A stretch of 64,000 bases of DNA from Daphnia carinata (taxonomy: Eukaryota; Arthropoda; Branchiopoda; Diplostraca; Daphniidae), in assembly GCF_022539665.2 (NCBI RefSeq), contig NC_081338.1, positions 3,285,679-3,349,678 on the forward strand, in the 5' to 3' direction. Below, one piece after another: positions 23,701-38,100 of this stretch (the stretch's first letter is position 1; the number at the start of each line of letters is the position of its first letter). The position numbers were made by a program, and so were the translations under genes. A model generated the notes under the pieces. It was not told the DNA's origin. It made no database searches and worked only from the letters and a program-made list of their open reading frames with translations.

Positions 23701-23830
23701 ATCCTTGATTAGCGGATGTGCAGGCTCCGTGTGCGTGGTTCGACGCGAGTCACTGACACACGCGGATTGTGCGTCAGCACCTTACAATGTACGCTCAAAA
23801 TCGTATGATCGTGAGACCTAAGCCAACCAA
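20743..23830 (-). pseudogene. Pseudogene of the Ig-domain (DIP/lachesin-like) gene
   Basis: Exon-by-exon relic of the gene at 36775-45877. Matching exons: 23830-23674 (Ig1 second half), 23508 to about 23140 (Ig2 first half), 22597-22459 (Ig2 second half), 22128-21974 and 21908-21757 (Ig3), about 21683-21590 (diverged linker) and 20936-20743 (C-terminus). Damage seen against the intact copy includes a 1-nt deletion in the Ig1 exon (HIRQIKES becomes HIR-stop) and CAA to TAA in the Ig2 exon. The Ig3 exons carry a 1-nt deletion, a CAA to TAA and a TAC to TAA. Ig cysteines have changed: TGC to GGC, MCIAS to MYIAL, TGC to TAC, and ICVAANS to IFVAANS. The first Ig exon and signal peptide have no counterpart here. 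Confidence 0.9.
21471..21556. repeat. Two adjacent palindromes inside the pseudogene
   Basis: 21471-21519 is an imperfect palindrome (GTTGCGTATGAA against TTCATATGCAAC, with GTGGCTAC/GTAGCCAC at its core). Directly next to it, 21523-21556 is a perfect 15 bp stem with a 4-nt loop (AGCTGTAGTGTAGTG). They have no counterpart in the intact gene copy and sit where two linker exons would be expected. Confidence 0.75.
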
Positions 23831-26800
23831 CTTATTGGTATTAGTGTTTCTTTTAATACAATACGACTAATAGGAGGAAAAAAGCAAGAGTGATAGCGAG
23901 CCGCATTTCACCGCTATCATCAACTAAAGAACATGCAATAAACAAAATCAGATAAAATGAAAAGAACAAGAAATGGGCACAGATGAATACAGCGAGAGAA
24001 ATGCTACGTACAATCTCGTCTGGCAGCCTCTTAGCAACTGGGCAATAGAGTGCTGCAATGAAATACAAGAAACCAACTAATGACAGGAAAGGGTACAAAA
24101 GAAACATCATTTGAGTGGAAAGGGTAAACAAAAATGGTTGTCATTATGTAAGATCCAAATTTTCCAGAACAAACTTGTTTCAACTCAATAACCCGCGGTC
24201 ATAACTATTGCACCCCACCCACGACATTTCCCATTTCAATTCGTCACTTGCTATTTTTGTTTTCTTCTTGCTTATCGTATAGTTTCTTTTTCATGCCTTT
24301 CGATCGGAAATAATGATGACTTGTTGATGACCATCTCACAGCAATACAATACATGACGACCTGTAATTTTAGGAATTGGCCTTTTGGGCCACCAGCTGGC
24401 ACGATATTGCGCCCGTCTTGTTTGACTATGTACGTTCTATCGTGACAGTCTCTTCCTTTTACTCTTCATCATTGCTAAATAACAATAATACAATAAACTG
24501 AAGCGCTATATCAAATCCGTATTTCCCCGTCTGCACTCGACAAGAATGGTTCGAAAATCATACGATATGAAAAAGGGGGAAACAAAATGTATAGTTCGAA
24601 TATCGCATCTTTATTTGGTATACAAGGCGAACGCAACAGCTGCAAAACAACTTCATACCCCACACGCATTTTGCTTTCCCGTCTTGATATTATCAACAAG
24701 AAAAAAAAATAATGTATTGGCACGATACCAATTTGCCTGTGTGTGCCTTATAAAGTCACTCTTGTAAAGGGATGCTTTCGGCTCGAAGATTACCTTCCTT
24801 ATCGAGATATGCGTTACCAGCAAAGAGATTCCGAGACTTTACAGGCTTCTCTTTCAGAAATCTAGTTTTGTCCTGGATACAATCAGATTTTCCTGGCACA
24901 CCTCCCTTTCATTTTTGCCTGACTTATCTTTATCCAAAGTTTGTGTGCAAAACTTTTGATTTGTCTATTTGCTTGTAGGATTGATGGCGTGGTTCTGATT
25001 TAAATCAATCAGTTTTCATTCCTTTAATTGATTGGATAGCACTAAATCTCTTCCACCGAAATCAGTCTTCTACACACAGTCAACGAAAAAAAAAAAAATA
25101 AAAAAAAAATAAACAGCAACCTTCAATCGATCAATCCACTTGATTTCCGGTTCGTTTTTCTTTTGTCTTTATTGTCCTGTTTCTTTTGCTATTCTTGTAG
25201 TGGTCTGATAGCCTCTAACGAAGTTGAGAAAGGGCTGTGTCCAAGTAGCGATGCTATTGACGGTGTTTTGACTTGCGCAACATCGCCGGAAGTTGTCGGG
25301 GAACGGCTTAATAACCCCGGAACGTACGCAATCCCGTATAGTTTGACAATCATTTGATACTCGATCCATCTTCATCCCTTTTCAATCTGATTCCGTAGCG
25401 AAGAGAGACAAGAGGATTTCCGACCATCAGTCCGGAATTAGAGGACATGGAAAAATAAAAGAAAAATGCTAGCGGATGCAGTGCGTTGGATGTCGCCGGT
25501 GTTTGAAGCAAACGCAAAACGATTGCCCTAAAAAAATATGAAGGAATCGATAACATGTGTTTCACGACATACGGAATAGGGTTGGCTTTTAATAGCCTCT
25601 GGAGAAACCACCGAAAGAAAAGCAGTTTCCGTTGGGGGGAAGGGGGGGGGGCTAATAAATCACGTCAGCATTTAACCCGAAAGGTATAAAATAAAAACAA
25701 AAAGAGAGAAAGAGAAAAGCCGGAAGAAATGAAGATAGGAGACGAAACGTGAACAACTTTATTAAGCAAATGAGTGGAATGGTAGAGCAGGAAAAATAAA
25801 AGCTCAATATAATCAAAGGTCCTAACAGAGCTGATCGTCACAAGGACTTGACAGTTCGGGTTGTCGTTCGGAATATCAATATGTGCTTTGCATGTCAGCT
25901 ATGATAATCTATTTTTTTCTTTAGAGGTGGACCAGCATGTAGCAACGTATGGAATGTTTTTGCAATGTAACTTCGTTCCTGTGTACCTCTTTATTGCATA
26001 ATGTCAGAAAAGAAGCAAACATCAATCAGACAGAAGAGTTTCTAGGTAGGAAATCGTTATCATCGTTTCTCAGGTGCAAGTGAGAAAGGGTACTTCGTTA
26101 TGTTCAATTATTTACACAAGATTTAGTGACGAAAATTGCATCACCCAATCTAGATGCTGCAACACGGGTTAGAAGGGCAATGTGGATGATCATGGAGAAG
26201 CTATTACTGATGTCTCCATTCTTTCCGCACTCTATGTCCTCATGGAAGACATGCACTTCAATCTATTTTAGTTCTCATATCTTCTGTTTCTTAGATTCGA
26301 AGGCGGAGCAGCCCAGCGTGATGTACCTTGGGACTTCTCCAGGCCGTCTGATATAACTCATCATTTTCAACAGCTGCCGTTTTGTAGGCTGTTCCTGTCT
26401 CGTTGCTGTAAATCGCCTCGCCGACCTTTTCCTCCAGCAAGGATGAGGACGTAACTGTCACAAATTGCCACCTAAACAACCCGACGACGCTTTACGATTT
26501 CTATGTGGGATGATGTGCTAATAGCTTCTGTTTCTTCTTCCTTTTTGTCTGCTACTTGAGGTAGCTTTTTTTTTCAAATGCGGTTGGATGAGCAGTCCGC
26601 CTTTAAAAAGAAAACAACGCAACTGGAACTTGACATTTCACGTGTCTGTATTCGTTTCTTTCTAGTGGAACATTTTTTTGGGAGCCCCCTGCATCCATTT
26701 CTTTCTCATGCTCGTTCATCATCACCCTCCCAGCACCTCGGATGCTGTTCTCTCGATTCTTTCTTCTGTAAATGAGATCGAGGAAAAGAGCGCCATCATT

Positions 26801-27200
26801 TTCGTTTCCAACGTACACAGCCACCGTATGCTAATTTCACACGCTTCGTCGTCACCACGATCTTTACTATCTGTTCTGTGTGCGGATGGGTCCCTGTACT
26901 GCGGATAACTAAACTGTCGCCACTGACTGATGGTCTTTGTGCTTCCCATGCTCGCTCTTTATATCTTCCGCTTTCTCCGTCATCATTTTCCGTTTTTTCA
27001 TTCTCCATTTCCTTTCTTCCATTTCCCTTTTTTTTCTTTCCTTCAGTTTTTTAAGATGTTTATCCCATTTCTCTTTGATTCGCAGTGGCACCTCTTTTTT
27101 TTTCCACCGTAGTTCATCCTGGAATTTCTGAAATGCCCTTCCTCGTACGTCTCATCTTTCGTTGGCGCGATAAATTGATACGAGATTGGGTGCCGCATCG

Positions 27201-30200
27201 GCAGCACTATTTATTGGAATCGCCTCAATGCACGTGCCGTGTGCGGATTCTCGGCTGACCGGTTATCAAGAATTGAAAAAAAGAAAGGAAAATAAATAAA
27301 AGCCCTAGAAGAAGCTAATAGATTTCTTTATGCGTATCGTGCCGCAGGATCCTAATCTTTCTACAGCAAAAGTAGCTACTAAATACAAGCAGCTATACTT
27401 CAAACAAAAATCCCACGTAATATACAAAGGTCTGAACAAAGGCTTAACAAGGAAATAAAAAGTCAAATTTGCAACCGTATTAGTTTTGTTGTTCTTATAA
27501 AGGAAGATCAGCTATTCGCATGAAAGCTGCGGGCACAGTAAAAACAAGAACCTAAATCTTTTTGAGCTGGATTATGATAGACGGTCTCCGTCAATGCAGA
27601 ACATTTACTATAGTTACGTATATCGTCCACTCTGCGTTTAACTGGCAATCTTAATGTCTCTACGAAAAGCGTCTTCCCCGACCAATGATATGTGATGCAG
27701 CATCCTGCCATTCCGTCTTAGTTCATGTGTACATAAAACTAAACTTAGCTCTACTGTTTTCGTAACATTTTTAAAGTGCTGAGTTTCATTGCAGGTAGCA
27801 TCGGGCGTGTGACGATTGATTGACGGGCAGCAGAACGAGCTGTTGGCGAACATTTTCTTTTAAATACAGCCTCCACAATTGCCTGTGAGATTCACATCCC
27901 TGTTCACTCCCTTTCCACGGTTTCCTGAAATCGTGGGAAGTGGGTGTAGCAATCGACTAGCCCAATCGCAGCTCTCAACTTCAACTCCTCTATTTCGCGA
28001 TTGGGAACTAACAGAGTCAGCTGTGCTTAATAGAAATTTATATTAATACACACTACGGTAATGAATAGCGTATCTTGGTTTATCGAAGGCCAATTGTCCC
28101 AGAAAATTCTTTTGATTTTTGTGGATGCGTACGTATAAGATTTGGGTGGATATAAACTAACTTTATTATTGGCCAGTGTGTTTCGAAAATCGCGTATACG
28201 AAATGAGAGATGTTGACGCCCTTATTGACGCCGACAAGTTGTTGGCGAGTGGTCGGTCATCGCACATACGACTTTTGAGTTTCATTCGACAAGTTTGTAA
28301 CAAGTTTGCGAACTTGTATCCGTCAGACGTGGATTTCGTCGATGACATATGGTGCGCAACGCAGGCAACGCGCGGACAACTTACACAAACTTTTGACAAA
28401 TATGTATTACTTAGATCAATAAGATGACGGATGTAATTACGCTACGTTCGATATTGAACGCCGAACAGCAACCCGACGACGGATATCTCGCTGTTTTCGA
28501 TCGCGATTCATAGTGTTTTGGGTAGTTTATCAAAGACGTTGGACATCGAGGATAATCGTGTCGATTGCCACGTGAAACGGGAGTGAAAATGAAGTTCTTT
28601 TTTTTTTTTTTTTTGCTATACAGTCGTTGTTTATTAAAGAATAATGGATGAACGTGTTCATACTTGCCTCTGCTCATTACGGATGCGTTTGTTCATGCGG
28701 TAAACATGAAAATCTAATGTGAAGAAGAACGTTGCTGTAGCAAAGCTCTTCTCTGTTAATTACTGAGCACAGTCCGATCAGTTCTTTCGTGGAAAAAACT
28801 TCAGGTTTGATATGCGTCATGTTTAATCACCTTCGTTACGATTCTTTAAAAAAAGACCGGGAAATTTTAAATGCCATTTAAATTTTAAAATGTCAATATT
28901 TTAAGGATCGAAATCAAGCGGAAAACTACAGCAAAAGATTCCCTTTTCTCAAAATCCTGAAATCGATAAACAACGGAGCAATAATAAAAATGGCAATATT
29001 TTTCTATTAAGGAAATTGGCTTGATTATTGTGGTGGCACCATGTTCAAGTGTGTGATGTCGAGACTCGCAGATATAACGATCGAGACGCGCCGGAATTGA
29101 CGACGATATAGATGACGTCGCGCATATATTATAATGACGCGGTCGAGTGGGCGCGAATCTCTCAACCATTTGAATACTATACAGTATATATATATACGTA
29201 CACACATTATAAAATATAAATAAAATGTCGACACATTTTACAAGTCAGTCGGATGCGTCTTCTTTGACGGTGGGAAGGGAGGCAAAGAGGAGGGACAGTT
29301 ATATTTAAGATACCATTAGAGAGGGAGTGAAGCGTCGCCGGATGCATTAATAGGAGTTATACAAAGCGCCAGTGAAAAAAGATGAGAGTATTACAAAATA
29401 CAAAGGGATGTGTATAGGAGTGTCTTTGATTACGCATTCAACTATTTCACTATTCTTTTCTGCCAACTATTGTGCTATATACTTATGTACTTTTAAACTC
29501 TTTGATCTTCTTCGATAAAAACCCCTTCGCTAGTTTATTTCTGTGATCTTGGACTCAAAGCCAAATAAAAAAGAAAAGGGACATTGGATGTGGACAACAA
29601 TTCGAACTCCCGAATCAATTGCAGCTCGCATTTCAAGTAGCCGCCCATTATAGTTTTTCAGATGCGTTCCTTATTAATTGTATCCTCTTGTCCAATCATC
29701 CGCTCTTTTTCCCCATTTTTAATCCGATTGATTCCGAATAGAACTCGAACTAACGTTCTTTTCTCAATTTTTTTTTTTTTACGGCCCTATGGAAACGTCT
29801 TACGTTTATATACACAGTCTCTGCTGCCGAGGGACCAAAAGGCGACGTCGTGAGTGAATCACCGGAGCGAGTATGACGTGAACGATATGAGATTTGGCGC
29901 TGTTGTCGCTGCAGGCGCGTGAATTTCATATATATATATATAGATATATATATCTGAAGGTATATTAACTCTTTGATATTTAATAAAATATATATTCCCC
30001 CCCAAAAGTGTTCAAAAAGCAAGGCTGCAGATCCGCCTGTCTGTGCCTGCCGACGTGTGTGTACGCTGGCGGTGGGATGCGGTGTATATGGTGACACGCA
30101 CAATATCACCGACTTAGAATTTCCACTTGCCAGCACTTGATGCCTGCGGTGCAATCGTCTTGCCAACAGACGACCGAAATTGCACGCATCTAGAGACAGA

Positions 30201-33200
30201 AATGGCCAATTGAAAATGTGGGGTATAGAGGGAGAGAGAGAGAGAGTTCAGTCGGAGACGAATTAAATGATTTATCGGGTCGTGATGGAATGCCTTTGAG
30301 CCATTTCTCATATCTAAGACCTATACGTAGACATAGAGCTCTCTTTTACCAGTCACTTTGTATTCATCATCTGGTATATGTGTGTACACACGCACATTTG
30401 AAAGCTATATAGAGACAGAGTGTATATCTAGTATATAGAAATTGATTTTTCTCTATAGCTCAAACAGAATTTTTATTGAATATCACGAATTCGGGAGTTT
30501 TGAGGAATGAGAATTGAAAAAATGCCTGTCTTATAGGCACAGAAAGAAAGGAAAAGTAACACAGGTGAGTTATAGAGGAAATGGAAATCGTGCCAGCATG
30601 CATCCCACGTCTTTCGCTCTCGAAAGTCGTGAGTTGACGGGAGCTTAGCGAGTGAAATGAATAATTACACGACGAAGAAAGAATTTTAAAAAATCAAAAG
30701 TTTATAGCCGGTATCTAAACGCAAATGCTTTCGGATGCTGTATTCATTATGAATGGAAGAATGGAGGAGAAGAGAAAAAAATACTAAAGACGGAAGGAAA
30801 TCAATCTGTCGACGTTGATGAGCTTCGTTCAACGATTTGTTAACGTCGATGTGTATGCACTTTAATTCTCTGAAATGGGACGACTGATGGATTTCCTCGA
30901 AGGAAAAAGATGCTTCCCTTTTGTTTTTCTCAGGTAAAGTTCGAACAAGAAATAGGAAATAAAACAAGAGGGAAACAACTGGAATGCCAGATGAGGTTTG
31001 ATGAGTGGAAAATGATGTCGAACGTCATCTTAGTTTCATCACTAGGAAGATCGACGTTGGTTTTGTTTCAATTCCCAAAAAACAACTAGGATTAAAGGCT
31101 CTCCAATCAGTGAAAACAAAGATGGGCTGAGACGTACCGGGAATGAACAGCAGGTCAAACGTCTGCGAACTTTGATGCGGTTGCAAACTGCCTATCTATT
31201 GCTTTTGGTGGGGAAAATGTCAAAAGTTTACCGTCATTTCTTTTGCTTTACCGGATCGGATTATATACGCACAAAGAATTGATAATCAAATATTCTTCAT
31301 AAACCTCCAGTTGTGTCCGAGCTAGTAGGTAAGCTTATGTACATCTCAATGCTGAAATATGTAAACGTGACCGCAGAAAAAGAGCTTTACTTACACACAC
31401 CATTGACAAGGCTAACACGCGCACACATTACGTATTGCATCGCAATAATAAATAGCCACCTTTATTCATATTCAGGTGTGTGGATTGAAAGGGAAAATGA
31501 TTATTTTAAAAAGCTTTTAATGCTATGTACGCAAAGGATAAGAAAATTCCACTTATTATGATAACGCCTGTGGCCCGAAATAAATGGATGACGACAAATG
31601 TAAATATTATTCAGTGACCTGAAATAGAAAGACATCAGATGTCAGCCACCAGCACAGCCTACGTCCCTGTCGCATAGCCTCGTTAAATTTGCAACAAGTT
31701 TCAATATACACGAGGAATCGCGGCCTCAACCGTTATCGCTATAATATACGTCAACTGTCGTTTGGCATTATGAGTCGACCTTTTCGGTGTACCTGCCATC
31801 AACCAGAACCCAAACATTTATCCAGTAATAGCTGTTTGTTTAGGGTCGTATAATTGAATATGAAGGTCAATGTTAGCGAATATACACTATGTATATATAC
31901 AGGATATATACGGCAATGTCAATAAAGTTTTATTACATCTCGAGGCGAACCGTAGTGAGTATAATCTCATGACAATAATAATGATCCTATACTAATAATC
32001 TGTTAGATATACACGGCGTGGGCAAATAACGGCCATCTTTCCATGTATACGTTGCACCGGAAGACGGCCTTATGTATATGAACAGTTACGAGTGCGGATG
32101 CATTGCAATGCATCAGCTTCTGAGCATCCCTAGAGATGAGTCGATGATGATGATCGTTCCGGCTGGCCGAATAAAACATCACATGGTACGTATATGAAAG
32201 AGACCCACGCACACACACACACACACACATAGAAGGAGTGTGTGTACACAGCGCTTGTACGTATTAGCCGCTATTATATTTACATGCGAGATTGTTATAG
32301 CAATACATAAATAAATGTGGAACAACCCGCTTTTAGCTGATGGTTTGACTGTATCCAGCAACCCTCCGGAGTTATGACTTTGCTTGGCCATGCCTGGCCA
32401 TCATCATTTTGTTCCAGCTTGTTGTTAAAACTAAATTGTATATTCCATCAGTGGGGATGATGAGCGCCATAGTTTCTTTTGGCGTCAAGGTTAAACAGCA
32501 CGGAAATACGAGGCCTAAAGTGTTTTAACTTTCGAAATGGTTATATTTGCATAGCAACTGAAACAGCTGTTGCGTTGTAACGTAACGTTTTTCTTTATTT
32601 TTCATGTTTTGGAACATTTATCACTAAAAGTTCGTATCGCTACATCGAATGCAGGTAAAACAGCTGACGGAAGGCATCGAATTAATAATTTATAGAGGAA
32701 TCACAACGTCGAAATGCTTTCAATCAGTACGTAGCTCAGCATATTAAATACGATGTCAATTCAAATTGTTAAGTATTCTGGCAGTTCGAAATATCCTTTT
32801 TGTTTTTATTATTCATTTTTTTTATCTTTTGAATTTAAAGCTAATCATTTAAAATGGCTTATGATTTACTGCTGCCCGATTTCGGGTATTCCCCCTTTCG
32901 CTGCAGATCGTTTGAGAGGATGAACCGGAGTGGTGAAAATAGAGTCCGGATTTATACAACCGCCCTTTTGCATTCCGTTTGCGTGTTACGCATGAGGTAG
33001 TCAGCAGCTTTACGATCGATACAATCCAGACCAGTCGCTGATGACAAGCATTTCGCTAAACTAAAGAGAGTTAACAAAGGTGCCCTGTATACACATGGCT
33101 GACATGTCATCTGTCATACACTTCTCTACGGGTTGTCTGTTCAACTTGTGTGAGATTCCTCATCATCTATTCCCCTAACTACGAAATGAGGCAGTCAGCC

Positions 33201-35179
33201 ACGATATGAGAAAACAATCTGGGGTGTCTGTGTATTTACAATGCAGACGTTCTTTTGCTAGCGATGTTTGAGCCAGAGAAAACTGGGACAGCAATTCTCG
33301 TTCTCCATACAAAAAAAGAGTAAAAACAAAAGAAACGGCTGACTGTACACAAATGCAAAGTTTGATATAGGCATCAATACATGCGCTGCTGCTGCTGCCG
33401 CATATGATTAATATATTCCAACGGCTGGCTTCTTATTTTTACCGTATCCCTTTCCAGTTACGTCTTTTGTATGATGGATGTGCGCAGCGCCTTATGCTTT
33501 GCTGTGAACAGCCCTTCGACTTTGTATGTCCTTCGTGCGTGACAGGTGGCCTGCACGCGTGCCGTCTATATATAAAATCGAATGATTCAGTAGGTCTCAA
33601 GAAAATGGACTTGCTACTATTTTCGAAATCTTCAACTGTTCTTACATTTTCGACCCGAAATAGCCACGCAAAAGAAAACACGCTCTTGAGCTGTGAAAAG
33701 AAAAACAATTAACCCCATATAGCAATAGTCGTTGATTGGCAATAAGCTGGGATGACGTAACATGTACACACATTGTTTATTAAGCGGGATGTGTGACATC
33801 TCTATTGACGGATGTTGGGGATCTATATACGAGGTCGCAGATGTTACGACGTCTGCCAAAGCCTGGCTTATTATTGTTATCACAACGGAGCGTATGGGTG
33901 GTGATGACTAATGAGCCTCTTGCATCTCCTTTCTTTCCTTCTCTTGTCGATCGACGATGATCATCGTCATGCCAGCCGAGGGTCTTGATTTGTGGTGTGT
34001 ACGTATGTTTCTTCGTTTCCATTAGTCAAACTCGGTGACTGATTGTTTTGTTATAGCTCAGTAGCTCTTACATTATATGCAGCTATACACACACCTAAGT
34101 CAATGTAATATACGCTAGACTCGTGTGTGTATTATCGCATGATCAACAATCATTATCAAAGAGTGGGGTTGATGATCTTGGCACGCGTTGATGCAAGATC
34201 TTGATGATGAAGACGACGGTATTGCCCCTGCGGATGATTGACGATCGTAACTAATAGCAAACTATGGCAATTCTCTTAAAGACGGAGAGAATAGTACATA
34301 AAAGAAAAACATTTTTCGTAGTTAAGAATGTAATGGAGGTATAATCGTCTTGTATGATGCTGTGCATTGTTACCTATTTAACCGTGCATTGCGCCTAAAT
34401 GTTTTAGAAATGTCACTGTCGCGGAGACGTAAAGCGAACCTGCTGGATTGTATATACAAAAGGATTCGAATGAAAATGACAAGAGGGAAATCAAGAAGAA
34501 AAGAATGAAATGGAAATATGCAGACAAAAAAAAAAGGGAAGAATTTGAGAGAATAGATGGATGAGGGCGACTCATTACTAATAATCAATATTTTTTGACA
34601 TGCATGTCTTCGCGTGTGGTGATATATGATCAAGAGCTCATCACATTCCGTCTGTTCGAGTTTTTTTTCCCATTTTGTTATTAATTTTTTTCGACACATT
34701 TCGTCTCTCGTTTCTTTCGATCGATTCTTCTATAGCTTGTAACACACATATCCAATCAGCAAGTCGCTTTAGTTCAGAGACAAGTGGAACAACGTGGCTA
34801 TCTCATACAGGATATACGAGCACAGACTCTCTGCAAAAGGGAGCCTGATAAACAAGATACACGATGAAACTCTGGGGCAACGTGAACGAAATTGAGAATC
34901 GTTAAAATCGACAAAAGTTGGAAACATTTCAATGAATGGATGCGAAAAAAAAACGAAAAAACGAATAAATAATACAGGAGTTATTACGTGTATCGAAAAT
35001 GATTGACGATCGCATTTTTCCCGCGTTCAGGCACGCTCCCGTCCCATTATCACCTTTTGCATAACATTCAACGTTAGGCATTTCGAGTGCTTCCTTTTGT
35101 GACTAGTCAAGTGAGTTTTCGTTAGTCTCGTTCTTTCACCCAACGAAGTAGAGATCAGGAGAAGCAGGATCGTTGTGAG
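27201..35179. other. Gene-poor spacer between duplicated copies
   Basis: 8 kb without a supported gene. It holds many TA, CA and GT microsatellites, including (CA)n at 32209-32229, a TA-rich stretch at 29930-29950 and GAGA at 30231-30246. Short ORFs here are not conserved-looking and show no splice structure. It separates the pseudogene from the intact Ig gene. Confidence 0.5.
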
Positions 35180-38100
35180 GAGGGCAAAATCCCAGCCATC
35201 ATCAATCGCTGGATGCTGTGACAGTTTGAAGGGATTCGGCCCCTCTTTTTTTTGGTATGGAAAGTGGAGAGGGGAGAAGAGAAATGTCGTTGGTTTGATG
35301 CACAAGGCAGTCATCCGTTGATGATATGACTTTTGTGGTTGGCTATATAACCCCACACGTCTCTCATTCGGGCAACCTCAAACCTAAAACAAACATTTTA
35401 GACGATAGACGTAAAGGCCTTAATGAGGCTTTTGTTTTTATCTCGGAACGGCAGCGACAGAAGAGGATTCGGTGGCAATTATGGGACCAGCTGGAGGGAC
35501 TAGAAAATAAATAGCCTCTTAAAACTGAAATCAAACGAATGTAGACATTAATAGATAAACGTAGCATAAGAATAAAGGAAATGAAAACAATGACACTCTG
35601 GGTCTTTAATTATGCAGTAATGGTTCAGAAAAATGAAAAATGAAGCAATTGAACGAAATAGCATAATGCTATTCATCGTCTTTTCTCCTGACATGTTGGC
35701 TATGTACTTTCGTTGTTTTACTTTGTGATGTAACTTCCTCTTTTATACACAATTGCGTGTGCTTTCATTGTTAGTGAACATGCCTCAATTTGGCTGACGG
35801 GGTCTTTTTGTTTGGCTGTTCAAAGTTTTGACGTGGGATTTAAATTGCGCTCGTAATTCTAACAGACAGTAAACAAATCAAGGAGGGTCTATGTTAGGCC
35901 CTTATTTTGATAGAAAAAAAAAGATAGCTCAAAGAATTCCGGGACAAAGGGCAGATTCTACCTTGTTTATAGCCACGGATTTTCAAAGCATGTGAAGCTC
36001 GTACGATATTCTATACAATATAACATGTATCTGTCACGTTCAGTGATCGACATATCGATATGCTAGGAGTCACTAAACCTCAGAATGTTTACTTTCTTTT
36101 TTTTACTTTGATCTGTTTGAAACCGGATGATTCAATTCACATGTTGGTGAATGACGATTATGAAAATAACCGATGTTCCAAATTGGAAACATCACCTATA
36201 CTTGTGGGGGTATGTATAAGGACTAGAACGAAGTGTTTCTCTTTGGCTGTTGTTATATTTTTAAACATCCTATATGCGGATGCAAGAACAAGAAGAATAC
36301 CACACATGACTTTTTGGCTTGAAATGCCGGAAAAGAAAAACGTAAATAGAAGAATTGGCAAATTCGGTATTGTTAAAACAAACCAACATATAAACGTGAG
36401 ATATTTGACAAGAGTAGCTATGTAGATTCATCACTCACTTTACACCTGATGCTAGTGATGAAGATTTCAAGCTTCCCACAGCAGCTCACATCTTTCAACG
36501 TCTTTCTCTCAGTGGGTTACTCTTATTGGGATTGATTGGAAACAAGATCAAAATCTGTATAATGAAAATCAGATAGCGTCCATTACATGTTTCACTATTG
36601 GCCGCATGCGTTTTTGAAATGGCGTGATCAGGCCTGACGCAAAACGACCAATTATATTTTGATACATCAAACATTGTAGATTTCTTTTTAAATAATTGAA
36701 GTCCAATAGTTCTTCACTACTGGCATAAGTACTGAGAGATATGATATCACCGGCACAAAAGTTTAAAAAAAAAACTATACAGCAAAAACAAATAAGAGAA
36801 AAACGACGAGCGGATAACGAATGAACGATAGGGCTGCCTGGATGCGAGGGACAGCACCGGAAGAACTGCCTCTTCTGATCTGATTAGCCGTCTCATCGCG
36901 TTGCTCTTGTTTTCTATCCCCGTACTCGTCACTAGGAGACATGGACATTGGCGACAACGACGTCTCTGTTGAACACACATTATTATTTTTAGACGCAAAA
37001 TATTTCAGGCCATAAACATAAAGAAAAACATTTTTTTTTTCAAAAATAACCTACTTCATTTTCCAAGTATTTTCTAGTTCAAATGTTATCGACATATTTC
37101 TCGTTGTTTGTCACATTCATTGAGAAGAGAGCGGTAGGGGAGAAACGTGACTTTACCCGCAGGCATTTTGGCACGACCAGTCCCGCTTTCAAGAGATTGT
37201 ATCTATACCATTTACAAATCTTTTTGATGAGAACTCCTCCCTCCCCCGGCGAGAAGATCAGACAACATCCGTTCAAAACGTTTCCGGAATGTGTCACTTT
37301 ATTACGCACTGAGTCCTCTATAGGATATTTAAATGGCTTTTTACAATATAGACTCCCCCAATCCATCGCTTGATGGCTGTCTTCATCTGTCATATCCTTC
37401 CATATCTTCTTATCTCTCCCTCCCCCTAGCCCGTCCTTCGAACCCGGTAGCCATTATAAAGCTCCAACTGTTTTCACTGCTTCAAACGGAATCAGCAACT
37501 CCCTTCTATACCCATACATCGTACCCACTCGAACTTTTATAGTAGGGTTCAGACTTCCATATATAGAATCCATTTCCTCCACTTCAAGAATCTTCACTGC
37601 TCATTTCTCCCCCGTCCTCCTATCCCCCTCCCCCCCTTTCGCTAATTCCTTATCTTTTCTCGTGTGCTGTGTTTGAAAAGTTGTTACGTATAATAGATTC
37701 TAGGTTAAGTATGAACACCAGCAAATGTCGACTCTTTGAAGTCTTCAACAGAACATGTCTTAAGATTAACTGAAATCAAATCAGAAAGTAATTTATTGGA
37801 TAACTTCTTACCATGTTTTTGGTGACGTGAATGTTTCTTCTTGTTGGTGTGGGCCTTTTGGCCCGTTACGCCATTGTTATTCGGCCGTCCTTTAGTTGAT
37901 TGATGACCATCACCATCTGCTGAAAAGAGCATGTAAACACAAGTTTAAATTACGTCAAACTCGGTAACTGACCGTCTTCCTCTTCTTCCTCTCCATCGTC
38001 TTCATTATCGTCGTTGATAATGAAATCGTTAGTAGCACCTAAAGTGGATATCGCCGAACGAATGGTCGGTGTCGGGCCGGACGTTGCTCTCGCCACTTCT

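Larger units (their letters stand above)
19550..27200. repeat. Segmental duplication, left copy
   Basis: Direct repeat, interrupted and diverged, of about 35180-44760, in the same order and orientation. Paired landmarks include 19570/35210, intron sequence at 21300/37370, the Ig-gene exons, 25850/43160, 26300/43820 and 26930/44490. Exons are more alike than introns. The copy contains the pseudogene at 20743-23830. Confidence 0.85.

Noticed and set aside
23853-24131. 92-codon hydrophobic minus-strand ORF resembling a membrane protein
   Set aside because: Lies upstream of the pseudogene's Ig1 exon in the position of the parent gene's intron; hydrophobicity comes from T-rich composition.
26678-27131. 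Phe/Pro/Ser-rich ORFs on both strands
   Set aside because: Derived from pyrimidine-rich DNA; the duplicated counterpart near 44.3-44.7 kb does not keep the frames.
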